The notes under the pieces are model-generated. The model had not been told where the DNA came from and searched no databases. It worked only from the letters and a program-made list of their open reading frames with translations. From Antitrichia curtipendula (taxonomy: Eukaryota > Streptophyta > Bryopsida > Hypnales > Leucodontaceae), in NCBI GenBank assembly GCA_951230915.1, contig OX579638.1, forward strand, positions 21,160,696 through 21,224,695: 64,000 bases of DNA, given 5' to 3'. Of this stretch, positions 12,281 through 26,400 are shown in pieces; position 1 is the stretch's first letter, and the number at the start of each line of letters is the position of its first letter. Both the position numbers and the translations under genes were made by a program.

Positions 12281-12542
12281 CCTATATCCTACTTCAAAGA
12301 GATTTTTAATTCCCCTTTGGACTATCCTCTAGGCAAGTGAATGTTGTTTAAGGATTAAGATTATTTAAAAAACATCATAAAGAAAAATCATATTCATGAT
12401 TAATGGAATTGGAAGAATTTATGTGATAATATGTATCAATATGAAGCCTTTTAAAGCTTCTTTAGTCACAACCGACCTGTAAAGGGCCTAACACTGGTAT
12501 CTCCATTGATCTAGTCATAATCCAATTAATCTTTAAAAATGA

Positions 12543-12850
12543 AGGGGTAGTCCAAATTTCTAAAATTTTGGAGATGTATTATGAAATGAAACTTAAAAGA
12601 ATAATTTAACGATGACTTTCAAACTATAGTTGTAAAATATGATCCATAAATCTTATCCATTTGGTTAAATTAATTAGTATACAAACCAATATTTTCAATA
12701 AAAATTTAAGCTGAAAATAAAAAAATTCTTTTAAAATCAATGGTAGATTGAATATTTGTGTTTTTTACAAGAATTTCTTTTTTTAAATGATTTTTGAAGA
12801 TTTTTATTTTACTTTTTTATTCAAGTCAATTTCAAAGAGGCATTTTTAGC
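12543..12850. repeat. Dispersed repeat, second copy, inverted to the first
   Basis: Reverse complement of about 11760-12056 with scattered differences, and in the same orientation as the relative at 60450-60720. Confidence 0.6.
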
Positions 12851-13562
12851 ACTAAATTTTCTTAGGCCAGCCCTACTAATACCTATTGAATTATAGAATA
12901 TCTACAAAGCAAAGTCTTCATAATGTATACCATACAAAAGTTAAAGAACTAATAAAAGAATCTTTAGAAAGTGGTTGAGAGGGAGACATGGTCACAGAAT
13001 TGTGCTCTACTGAGTGTGTTGTTGTGGGCTTGCTCAACTTCGTTTAAGTGTTAGGCAGGCAAATAAAATTACAAAGTACCATGAATGTGTTCGGGGTATG
13101 TAACCACAGCAAGACCTGTCTAAAATTTATTTTAACGGATCCACCCTAGATGTATTGTTTCTCTATGTAACAATCCAATTGAGGTTGTTATTAGAGTGTC
13201 CTCAATGCAACTCCACCATCTGCCACTCAATAGAATGGATGAAGTACATTCTAAAGTACATTCTAAAATAGTCTCTTTTGTTGCATTGTTTTATTGATTT
13301 CTTGAAACCACCTTTAGATATTAACTTAGATAAATTTTGTTATTTAATTTTGCACTTGTGAATGGAAATACAATTTCCTTCATTATAAATAAAATGATTT
13401 GTGAATGCTCTATAGCTATCTATTAAGAGTAATTGGATTCCTTGAAATTGAGATTAATCCTTAGATATACAACCAATTCATTTGTATAGAAGACAGTCCA
13501 AAGGGCAATAAAAAATGTCCTTGAAGCAAGGTATTGATTTTGTTGTTCACCCAAAATTTGTT

Positions 13563-13740
13563 TGATTGAGGCATGCAAAAATAAATAGTGAATAATACTT
13601 TGACTTTGTAGCCTAAATGTAGTGCTTGACAAGTCATATTCACTATTGAAGTAGGTCTAGACGTCTAGTAGATTGAAACATTCCAAATACAAAAGCCATT
13701 TTTTGTTAATGATTCTCTTAAAACCAAGTGTGATAGGCTT
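13563..13740. repeat. Inverted repeat partner of 12095-12280
   Basis: Reverse-complement similarity to 12095-12280 through landmarks such as AATACTTTGACTTTG, TGCTTGACAAG and ACTATTGAAGTAGG. Confidence 0.5.
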
Positions 13741-13764
13741 TGCCTATTAATTAAGGATTAAGGG

Positions 13765-14278
13765 TTGGTTTACACCAAGGCCAGAGCTAAGGACCACAAG
13801 CACTCTAAGGTATCCTACTTTGTTAAATGTCACCATGGGAAATGAGAGCCCAAGACAAAATAAATTAGTACAAATACTTTGCATGCATGGTCTTGGTGTA
13901 AACCAAGAGAGACTATAGTCATACCATATCTATTTATCATTATGCTTACATTTGCAATTCTAAGACCTTTTTATTACCACCTATTTGAGGTAGGCCTAGT
14001 TGTTTGCTTGGAGACCACAATAGGCTAAAATCTCACAACCTTAGATTTTGTCTATTTAATTCTATCAATAATAAAAAGGTCTCAGAATTGCAAGATCTCT
14101 TGAAAAAACATGATCTCCTTTCGCCATATAGGATTCCAAGTGAACTTCTCATCCATGAGAAATGGTCATGATCTCCTTTGGCCAAAGTGTAAAACCAACT
14201 TGGACCATGCCTATCTCTCTACCAATCACTACTTTGATAATTGACGAGGTACTCGTGTCCAGCCTTGGTGTAAACTAA
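13765..14278. repeat. Possible small foldback element(s) with TTGGTTTACACCAAG ends
   Basis: The word TTGGTTTACACCAAGGCC (13765-13782) recurs in inverted orientation at 13889-13906 (one mismatch) and 14261-14278 (two mismatches). Either inverted copy could close an element (142 or 514 bp). No clear target duplication was found, so whether this is one element or a nested pair is open. Confidence 0.35.
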
Positions 14279-15157
14279 AACTTCTTTTTTTTCATTTTTT
14301 ATGAAGTGCCAAAGTGCCAATATAAAATGTTACATTGGTGCTCCAAATTTCAACATTCATCCACATATTTGATCCAAAATATCCCATTAGCACAGATCAC
14401 ATATCCATCATTCTGCTTACATTCACAATCTGGCAATTTCATTCAAGATTCTTTTTTAAATTGAAGCTTTCTAGCAAAACCCTTCAGGGTTTCTTGCCGT
14501 TTTATAGCCCAATTTTTCTTTTCTTTTCTAGTGCAATCTGGTGCTATTTCGCCAAAAGAAAAAAGCCGGGGTGTAAGCCAGCCCTAAGATGAAACTACCG
14601 GTATACCTTCAAAGTGTGAATATATTACGGGCTCGCATTGAGGTTGCTCTTATGATAACTGCGACCATGTGAAATTCAGGGGACCTGCCCCAGTCATAAG
14701 CAATATTCTCTATAAGATGTTCTTACGAAAAGCTCTAATTTACGGTACATCCAGTTTTTAGGTTCCTGAATGCGCACATGGCATTACATTCCGCTAATCC
14801 GGTAAACCTGCAAAACATTCTATGCACAGAGCATACCTGTTGTGAGGCAGAGAATGAAAACAGACAGAGTCAGTGACTTCCTTTCGAGAAAACCTGGAGA
14901 CAAGCTTACTTAGCTTGAATTCAAAGATGGAAGCTTTTAAAAATTAACCTTCTTGAATCTTGACTTGTGGACAACCGTGGCATCCAAGTAACTTAACTTG
15001 TAAAGGCTTGAAATACAAACAGAGCAACACAAAGATGCACCGACAGTGCCCAGAATGCTTATGGTGAGACCATTTTTTTTTCTTACAGCAGGAACCTAAT
15101 GCCTACTAAATACATGTCACAGTAGATAACTGAAGGTCGAATTCGAAAGACTCGTAC

Positions 15158-17233
<2,076 letters not shown>

Positions 17234-19174
17234 GGCACATACAGTCTTTTCAACTCACCGACAGATAGAGAAACTGAGACTTCCAACTTTCAGCTTTCAG
17301 CTTGCGATTGACACTCTACCTGAATACCAATCTTCAGTTACTGTCAGTGTCGAATCAAATCCCACGATAACCGTAATTACTTCCACAAAACTCAAGCAAA
17401 CTGCTACCCATTCTCTCTTAAAGAACTCTACAAACACTGAAATCACAGAACTATAACGAACTAGTAGCTATATGTATGACGGTGATTAAACTATGCCATG
17501 AGCTCCTTTTGACGTCTAGTTTGGTAATCATGATCGAAGCTCCAAGAGGAACACAAACGTCTCGAGACTGACTTCACAAGTGATGAGAGAATTGTGGGTC
17601 TAACGACAACTACTCTTAACTCCGATTTGAGTCGATCGACATCAACATGAGAAGCTCAGACTCGAGCTACAAGCGTACCTTCACAACGTGAGCAAATGAA
17701 ATGCAGTGCAGTGCTACATGATCTTATTTGCGGAGACTGTAACATATCCCGAAATACCGCTCCATTGCGGAGTGATCTAGCTTGGTTGAATGTTTGCTGA
17801 TACGCATATTGAGCGCAAAACGAATGGCATATTTCGCACTCCTAATTCCAGCATGAACATACGACAGAATCCCGACTGCGGTTGCCCCTTCCCCTGGCTA
17901 AATTTCAGGGTATACGATTCACGACGACCAAGCCATGATTTTCCAGCGTGATCTAGCTTGGTTGAATGGCAGGTGTCCCTTTGGCATCCTTGAAAAGCGG
18001 ACCCCTAAAGTGAACAAAATTGTCTTATATGACTCCTCGGCCAACCCTAATGTTGAAATTAACTGATAAGTCCCTCCCTGGCATCTAGCAAAGTATAACA
18101 CCTCCGGAGCATCGGGAGCATCGGGAGGACCATTGCCCGGTTACAGAGTGTTTTACAATGTTTTGCAATGAGGAGAATGAATGCTATCGTGCTGTGAATG
18201 CAAAAGACGCCCCCGAAACATCAAATGACGCTGAACTCATCACTAATGGCCGGAGGATTCCTTTCGTAATCAAATCTTGATCCACAAATCTGGAAAACTA
18301 ATTGTCATTAGAGCATATTCCACATTCGCTTTGCGTGTGCTCACCATAACTCGTTGAATTTCCTTTCGTGTGCCGAGCTCACGCACTAAATGAAGGAAGA
18401 CTGGAACCCCTCATGTCTGGAAGACTGGAAATCTGGAACCCCTTGGATGGGGATTTCAAATCGAATCATCGAACAATCATTAATGGCTGCAATCGGTTTA
18501 GGAACGTCGCAAGTGAACGTCGAGATTCTTATTAATACCGAAAACTTTTTCAGTGATTTGAAGTACCACATGGGATGCCTCGGCCGGTCCGTCATCGGCC
18601 GGGCTCTGTGGTCCCTCGTTTTTGGGCAATGAAAACATTTTCATTTGTGTAACAAAAACAAACACAAAGAAATCACAAAGGATAAATCCTGACAACTGAA
18701 AGCCTGGCTTTTTCAAAGAAATGAAAAAATGCCACATGGGCGTAAAGTGACACTTGCAGTAGTGGCACTTGACAGTTGGAATCCTTACGAGTTTGTTTTT
18801 ATAGAATAGGTAGGAAAGATTCTATGTTTAACCGGACCGAAGTAAAGAGCGTTTGATCGAACTCATCGACGGGTTCAATTGGGTTCTAGTTCTTCAATTT
18901 TTTGCCGAATCATGAGACGGGTCCCATAGCTGCGTCGCTGTTGCGTTGTACTGTGCAGGAGGATGGAATCCTTCCGGCTGGACAGGATGGACAGTGAAAG
19001 ACGAAACCTGCGGACTGACTGCGCAGTTTCTTTCCGCCACGCAGAAGATTTTAGGGCTCCCCAGACTCGCTCCGAGATGTGGCGAGGCAGAAGCACACCA
19101 AAATGCCACTTTTCCCCTACCGCAAGGTAAGAGGTCCATAACCTTACCGAGAGGGTCCATCACCTAATCTCAAC
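17234..19174. other. Haemoglobin promoter side and intergenic DNA
   Basis: This lies upstream of the haemoglobin start on the minus strand. I saw no clear TATA box within about 100 bases of the ATG. A 21-bp word is repeated directly at 17772-17792 and 17948-17968. Overlapping short frames at 18380-18740 and 18870-19170 have no recognisable content. Confidence 0.45.
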
Positions 19175-19410
19175 GGCCGGGGTGAACTGATCCCCTCGCT
19201 CGTCCCCTTGGGAAAACCCTGAAATTTTTTATTTTTCACGCATGATTTTTTTTCAGATTCTGAATTCATACTTGCAATCAGAGGCCCCAAATTAGCTAGG
19301 AGAGGTGTAGAAGATAACTTTATCAATCACAAAATAGGGGGTCTTTTATTTTATATGCACCTATGGAATGACTTTACAGGGACAAGCGAGGGGGTCAATT
19401 CACCTTGACC
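19175..19410. mobile_element. 236-bp hAT-like MITE
   Basis: Terminal inverted repeats of about 32 bp: the left end opens GGCCGGGGTGAACTGATCCC and the right end, reverse-complemented, GGTCAAGGTGAATTGACCCC, with about 26 of 32 positions matching. The octamer ATCTCAAC lies directly outside both ends (19167-19174 and 19411-19418). An 8-bp target duplication is the mark of the hAT superfamily. There is no coding capacity. Confidence 0.8.
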
Positions 19411-19418
19411 ATCTCAAC

Positions 19419-22400
19419 GTGTCCCCAATCTAAGAGACAGTCTCCATTTGAAACCTAGATGTCCGAAACTGGACAGGCAAGGGGCTCCATAGCCAAAAGG
19501 TGACCGCTTGGATGTCCGGCTGGAGCTCTACGCTCCAGTCTGTGGAAATCGTGAACGCAAAGATGGAGGGATTGGCCCCTCCCCTGGATGACACTATTTA
19601 TAGTGTAGGACAAACTTGAAGGTCAATAGCATATGCATTGCAGGGAGCATTCAAGTAATTAAGTTACCGGGATTGGTTGGGACAAAATTATGAAGGTGAT
19701 AGAGCTAATCTTCTAGGTGCAATGGCAAGTGCTTGGACCCTGATTGCCCTTAGACTTGGACTTCTGGATCCTCCAGAACCTAGACGTCTAGTCCTCCAAT
19801 GGAAACTAGCTCTAAGAGTAGCTCCAATGCAACACTAGAACAAGTACAAAAATAATGCCAATTAAGCTTATAATGTTCTTTTGCAAAAAAAGAAACACAA
19901 TCCTCAATGTAGCCAGTGTAGCCAATGGCATTTTTCAGGGCTCTTCACATGAAAGCCCTTCTCAACATTTTGAGGCAATTTGCTTAGTACATAAAAATAT
20001 ACATGAAGCTTAGATTATTTCACACATGATGGTGTTTCCTAAGTTCAACATGTGGTGGTGGTCCCCAAAATATACTTAGAACTTGAAGAGATTCACTCAA
20101 AAAGTATATTTGTCATTCTTGGATTCATTGTTGTATTGGGGATGTGGTCACAAGTGGCACGCTGGAAAGAGGCCCAGCCCGCCCCCGCTTTGGCAACAAA
20201 CACGGGCGTGACAAGTTAACGGTGCCTTTCCAACGTCCGCACAAGAGTTGCTCTAAAAATGAATGACATTTTCCTTAACAAATTTATTAATGTCACGGGT
20301 GAGGTAGGTAGGCTTAAACGATTGGTTTACAGACCTCCTACCTTGGATGGGTACAATTAGGGAGGGGGAATTAGTCTCACCACAAAAAATTATTTTTTGT
20401 AAAATTTGTACAATATAGTAACATTCACCTTGCATTAATTCAAAATAGATTGATATTGGTAGATTGTTGTCACATGCAATAATGAAGTGGGCGTTGGCAT
20501 TTTTGGGTAAAAATATCTTAATCATGATTGATAGCTCTAATCAAATACGTTGCCCCCATTCTTTTCCTTTTTAGAAATGGCTTGCATCTTCAATTTCAAT
20601 TCTTATTTTTAACATGGCCCTCAGGGTCCATTCAGTTATTTGTCTATGAAAAGATCCCCTTGAAAAAAATGCAGGAATATATTATTTACCATGGGTGATA
20701 GAATTTAGAATATTGAGCATATTTGAAATCAATGACTCTAAATCATTAGATGAAATTCAACTAGTCTTAAAGGCTATGAATTCCTCTAACTTCTCGAATT
20801 GCAAGAACTTGGCCACAACAACAGGCTGACATGGCTGAGAGATTGCTAAGTCAAATAATAATAATTAAATATTTTTTAAATATTTTTTCAAATATTAATA
20901 AAATTATTATTATTATTTATTCTGACTAGCGGTGTTTGATTTACAGCACTAGAGATGGGCCTAAAATGACCCTCCAATGCCTCCAAAAAACATATAATGA
21001 CTCTAAATATGATACAAAAAGGTCAAAAAATACAAAAGTAACCTCACCATTATACAATAGAATTCCTCTAACTATACAAGTCCTGGACCACTGGTCAGGA
21101 CATAATTACTTTAGAGAAGTTCAAGGCATTAGAGAGGGTCCGCAATACATAGGAAGAGGTCCTTGTGGTACACATGCCACATATTCAAGCCATGAAGTTT
21201 GTTAACAAGAATATTTTTCCTTCTTTTTTAACAAAGTGAGGTCCACCACTTATTGCTTGGCCCGCTCTCATTAAGTGATACCACTTGTTTTATTCCGGAA
21301 GCCAGGACCGCTTAGACCTATTACTTTATGAATGTTTATTCACTCATGGAGAGTGCACTTATAGGAGTTCTACTATAGTAGGCAGGGATTTCTATTAATT
21401 CCCCCTTCTCCAAAATGGCTCACCAGTGCCTACATACCAGTATATGGCCCTTAGAGTATGTTTCATTTGTTGGTGATCTTTAGAGTAGAAAACGTTGATT
21501 TCATCCCCCGTGCATCCCTTCTTTTTCAAAACCTCAGAATTGTAAAAAAATAATTCTTTTGATAATTTACATGGATTTAAAATTTGAGGGTATTACCCAT
21601 TGGAAGCATGCTAAATTTCTATTTAGAATAGACACAAGAATTTAAAAAATAGATATTGGATCACCATTGCAAGGTAAAAATTTGATTCTTATGATGATTT
21701 TGACTTCAAAATGTAGTTAGAGATTATTGGGCTAATTTCAAAATGATATTATACTTCTAAATATGAATTTGTATGCAAAAGTCATAATAAGACTCAAAGT
21801 TAAGATGAATTTTAATTATTTCAACTTCATGCATCTAATTCTCAATGAATAATAATTTTTTTTTGGATTTTAACATAGATTTGAAATTAAGATTTTTGTC
21901 TCTATATACTCAACTTCTAAGTTTATTATTTTCTTGGAAATTTTGGATGATTTTTCATCCATTAATCAACTAATTCCACATCCAACTTCATTCACACCTA
22001 TCTCTTACAATTTGCATGTATTGAAGAGTAAGTCTTTATAGTTTTGGAAAGATTGAATAGGCTACTATAGGATCTCAGTATTAATTTTGAAGATATAAAG
22101 TTTGTTGCAAGATTGATTTATTATTCCACTAGTCTTTTTGCTCTTTTGTATTTAACATGGTTCAAAGTTGATGTATTTTGTCTATATATTTGTTTAATTG
22201 TTTCTAGATTATGTTGTTCAAGTTCCCAAAATATCACACACTCCCTATTTTGACAATTAATGTATGAATTAAAGGAGTTCAAAGTTTTGGATGACTTTTG
22301 ATCACCAAAACTTCATTTGAAGTTTTCTTCTTGTTTTTTTTTTTTTTGTGGTTTTGGGTATTTCTTAGTGAAAGTCTACTTTTAATACTTAGATCTTTTT

Positions 22401-23762
22401 TAAAGTTGAACTCTTTCTTTAGATTTATTCTAAGTTTTATTTTTTCATCTAAAATTAACTTTAAAATTGTCTAAACTTCATCCTACTCTATCATCTTCAA
22501 TTCTTTCTTGATTTTTAAGTGCTTTATAGTATTGGAAACACCTTTTCTTAAGATATAGGACAATCAATCTATATCTAAGTTATGCTTGCCAATTCCTAAG
22601 TCTTTTTATAGACTAAACTATATAAACTATTTGTGATATGAATCTAAGTTAAAAGATTTTGTTCTAGAACTTAGAATTTCAAACACTTAGAACAAGTCAT
22701 GTCAATTCCAAAATGTCATGGCACATGCTATCTAACCTTCCTAACATGAATTAGAGACCCTAAAATTTTAAATGAAATTAAGTCAATGGAAACTTCATCC
22801 AAGATTTCCTTTTAGATTTTTTGGTCTATCTACTTGTTTTGCTGAATTTGGATGTCTTATAGCTAATTCTATATGAAGATTGACATTCTTCCAAATTCCA
22901 TTCCAAGTTGTGGGTTTTCATTAAAAATTTGCTTGATTGATGTTCAAACTTCATACTAATCTATCATCTTCAAATTTTACTAATTTTCCAATTTTTATTT
23001 TAAAAATTTTCTATATAAATGCTTATTGATTTGAAATTTGAATTCAAGTTCACTCCAAAGTGTGAATTCCACACCTAAACTTCTTAATAACTACTCCGTA
23101 TTTGTTTGTTTTTAAACATAAGTTGTATAAGTTTTGGAACTATTCCGCTACTAATCTGATATCTTCATTTTTTTTTGTAGGTTCAAGAAAATCTTTTGGA
23201 TATTTTATTCCAAATTAATGAAAAAAATACTTTTAATAAAATAAAATGACTAAGTTAGGGATTGTAGATAAATCAATTTAAAATAATTTTATTTTTTGGC
23301 CTTTTTCTTGTTTTAGAGATAGTCAAGTTTTAGACAAGAAATTTGTTCAACTTGACTATCTCCAAAACAAGAAATTTAGCTCCAACAAATTTAGGCAATT
23401 GAATAAATACAAAAACGTTGTATGTAGCTTCCAAGAGACTATATGTACATTGATGCAAACTCATTATTTACTTTGCATTCTCAAACAAAGATGGATACCA
23501 ACAAGTTACCTTGCTATCAATAAGTTGTGACAAAAAGGAAGAACGGGCATCGATTGTTGCTATACACATAGATTGGGATGATTGTGCTCACAGTGCATAT
23601 AATCTCCTATGAAATTCATTTTAGCGTACATAACATTACACTTGTTTAGCATGCACAATGGCTCCAAAAATCTAAAATGCAATTCTAATGACATTACAAA
23701 AGAAATCTAACTCAAACCTTCATAAGTTATAACATTGATTCTTTCATTGATTAAATAGAGCT
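19419..23762. other. AT-rich intergenic DNA
   Basis: No gene was recognised. The interval 21.4-23.3 kb is strongly T-rich. A TAATAATAAT / ATTATTATTA low-complexity hairpin lies near 20856-20920. Sequence at about 20955-20995 resembles 11385-11420, a dispersed repeat. A 26-bp-arm hairpin at 23304-23374 is listed separately. Confidence 0.5.
23304..23374. repeat. Hairpin with 26-bp arms
   Basis: 23304-23329 (opening TTTCTTGTTTTAGAGATAG) pairs with 23349-23374 around a 19-nt loop, with one mismatch. It has no T-tail or gene context that would make it a terminator, and is probably a MITE remnant. Confidence 0.6.
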
Positions 23763-23954
23763 ATGACAAATTATGAAAGATTAGATAGGCTTAAAGTGGA
23801 ACTTGACAGCATATCCTTTACAAATGATAATGCAATGATTTCAAATACAATATCAAATCTGCATCATGGTTTTGATCAATTTATGACATTTTGGGATATC
23901 ATGTCCATTATTGAACGTTCTCTACTACAAATAAGATTAAAGTTGTTAAAATAA
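23763..23954 (+). pseudogene. Decayed Copia-like retrotransposon gag fragment
   Basis: A 63-residue frame contains ERLDRLKVELDSISF followed by ISNLHHGFDQFMTFW and then IIERSLLQIRLKLL. The order matches the gag-polypeptide region of plant Copia-type elements: a helical segment, then a 'LP..Y..F...' block, then a 'leelis.L..eE' block. The frame stops just where gag would continue, and the following 300 bases are broken by stops in all frames. No zinc knuckle, protease, integrase, reverse transcriptase or LTR could be found, so this is a remnant at best. Chance similarity is possible. Confidence 0.4.
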
Positions 23955-24565
23955 CAAGCGAAGCTAATTCATTCTATTGAGGAAAAAAGTTCTTTCTATG
24001 TGGGAGCATTCACTTTCCAAGTTTTAGACCACCTAAGACAAGCAGTGGGAATATTAGATTAGTTGGACCATCTCATTATACTAGATGTCATCCAAATGCT
24101 TTCACAACTTGTACGCAAGATCATCCTAGGCCAAGACAAATTCCATCACGGATGTAGTTTCAAATGCCACCAAGTCAACCATATCAACCTTTAAATCACA
24201 ATCTCTTCTCACAATCATGGCAGACATCATAGAATGTTTTAACCATTAAACATTGAGGCGGACGCTTTAGTGTCCGATGTATGACAAAGAATCTTTTAGT
24301 GTAGGACAAAAGTGGAGCTATTCATCCTCAAAATTTTGTGTGAAAATGCGAGATCCTCTACAATACTTTGACTTCCAATGAGCAATTTTGGATATTTTTA
24401 AACCAGTGGTTCCCACAGTATCAAAATGGATGATTTCCACGGTCACCAATCCATCGCTTAAGGGCTTAAGGATACAGATAAACCGATGGAATCTCAAAAG
24501 GCATAGGAAGTTCAAGGTACACCAACCGAGAAATGTCAAATGTACAGTGGCAAGAACTGGATTGA
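23955..24565. other. Sequence downstream of the gag fragment, nothing intact
   Basis: This may be more of the decayed retroelement, but all frames are interrupted. Short frames at 24318-24576 overlap on both strands and are not recognised. Confidence 0.35.
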
Positions 24566-24794
24566 TTAACCCCTAAACGTTTCAATCCTTTTCTAAATTT
24601 TTGCACATTTTTTATCATATCTTTGTACAGAAATTTCATTTACCAAATATTCATGAATATGGTCGTAAAGGAAGTCTGTCTTTTTTAATTTCAAATATTA
24701 CATTGGATGAATGAAAAGTTAGTTGGACTTTACAGTGCCCTAAAGGCCTCCGTTCATCGTCCAGAATATGGACGTCGGAGCGCTTCAGGGTTAA
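24566..24794. mobile_element. Short TTAA-flanked element, same end family as 59907
   Basis: TTAA (24566-24569) followed by CCCCTAAACG, and at the other end CGCTTCAGGG followed by TTAA (24791-24794). Reverse-complemented, the right end reads TTAACCCTGAAGCGCTCCG, then a small hairpin (CGTCCA, five bases, TGGACG). This 45-base terminus is nearly repeated at 59907-59951. Its TTAACCCC start also matches the longer repeats at 6320 and 9797. There is no coding capacity. Confidence 0.55.
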
Positions 24795-26400
24795 GATACT
24801 AATGCAATTCATTCTTGAAAACGTTCTTCATACTTGAATAGATTTTGTCAGCAAGAAAGAGCATTGTCAGTTTGTGAGAGATGGACAAATGATCCATGAA
24901 TCTAATTGTACAATTTCTGTGTAAAAGTTGACATTAAAATATTCTTCTATTTTGCATTTAATAATACACCATTCTAAACTACTACTTCGCCTTTATACGG
25001 TTAAAGACCACACAACCACATTTGGGATGCAACGGAAACAACTAGGAGAACATGGTGAGATTGGTAATCAACTTCCTTCGGAACAATGGAAAACAACTCT
25101 TTGTATGGGAACTGTACACCCATTGGGACAACTTCAAGATGATTTCGATACAACCATTCTGTTAAGAGATACAGTAACTAGGTCAGGGGAACTAATGAAT
25201 GTACAATATATATGGTTCCAAGAAATTAAACAACTCATTCACCTTCTAATTGATTGTATGTAGGCTTTTCAGGGTAGTTTTCGATGTGATCTTACTAATT
25301 CATGTTTCGCAGATGCGGTCAACAGGACTAATTTTCCAAATTTCTCAAGGTTCGGCTACAACTCTTCTTAACAATACAGTGGAGTGACCCGTTTTCACTC
25401 CACTAGGGTTCTAGGCAATGCTTCTGACATCACATCCTCTGGATGACCCTTGAAATCATCTTCAAAACGCAGCCTTACATTGGACATGCTCAAATTCGTC
25501 AAAAGCGATCAGTGATAAAAAAATACGGAGGAACCTGGAAAAAGGTAGTGATAATCCTCCATATTCGTGTGTACGTAGGTACCGTTATCTCCCAATCTTG
25601 ACCGTGGACCCTCCTCATATCGTTATCAAAGAAAAACAACCGTGTTTTCTATCCATCTGCTGGCTTGGATTCCCAAATTTCTGTGAAAAATCACTGGGGT
25701 GAATTCAAGGGATAAACACCGGATGAATGCCATACCAAACGCCTCCAAGGACTTCAGTCACAATAGCCCTGGTCAAGGAGATGCTGACTACATTCGTCGC
25801 ACCCTGGAGTTCAGGGATGGCGAATCGCACCTGAACTGACGAGTACCTGTGAGACAAACGCTTCGGTGCAAGAATGACAAACTGGTGACTCTGTTGGACC
25901 ACCCTCTCTATTCTTCGAGCCTCGGTCTACGGGCTCGTCATTAACTGTAAGAGTGATCCACTTGACGATTAGCTTACTCGAGTTTGAAACTAGCGATACG
26001 GTGGCCAATACCGAAGGGGCACCTCTTCGGTCTGGTTTGAGATGCCAGCAATCTCCGTTTCATTTCCACAGTAGTAACCTATCCGAATGAGCACACTCAC
26101 TCACGGCATGGAGCAATCCCTGGTCCAAGCAGGCACAAGGGGCACAGATCGAATGAATCGAAAGAGTGAAAGTCGTGGAGAAAAAGAATATAAAAATGAA
26201 AAGAAAAGAAAAGGCTCAATATCTTCAGACATCCTACAGGCATTCAAGCCTCCAATGTCACTACGCTCTCGAAAAAATGGCTACATGCAACGGCCCTGCG
26301 GAAACGTCCAGTCCTACTTCAGTCCCCCGGAATGAACCCGGACGCCCTGAAAGAGCATTGCGTTCTACGCCAGAAACGACTGCAGCTGCAAGGCCTGCAG
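24795..26400. other. 3' flank of the PIE1 copy, no supported gene
   Basis: This is downstream of the PIE1 stop on the minus strand and probably includes its 3' untranslated region. Short frames at 24928-25263 (+), 25705-25902 (-) and 25811-26008 (-) are not recognised. A 10-bp-arm hairpin (AGTGGAGTGA...TCACTCCACT) lies at 25378-25404. Composition changes from AT-rich to GC-rich near 26.3 kb. The part from 24884 on is duplicated at 35823-37339. Confidence 0.5.

Larger units (their letters stand above)
10738..15157. other. AT-rich intergenic DNA with dispersed inverted repeats
   Basis: No gene was recognised. The block contains the repeat pairs listed separately (about 11760-12056 with 12543-12850, about 12095-12280 with 13563-13740, and the motif group 13765-14278). 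A small hairpin lies at about 11222-11243 (GTGGTAG...CTACCAC). Sequence around 11385-11420 resembles 20955-20995, another dispersed repeat. The part next to 15157 is the expected 3' untranslated region and downstream flank of the haemoglobin gene. Confidence 0.5.

Noticed and set aside
23304..23374. Hairpin read as a transcription terminator
   Set aside because: Intrinsic terminators of this kind are bacterial, and there is no gene or T-tail here; a MITE remnant is more likely.
25705..26008. Two overlapping minus-strand frames downstream of PIE1
   Set aside because: They lie in the expected 3' flank, overlap in different frames, and show no recognisable domain.
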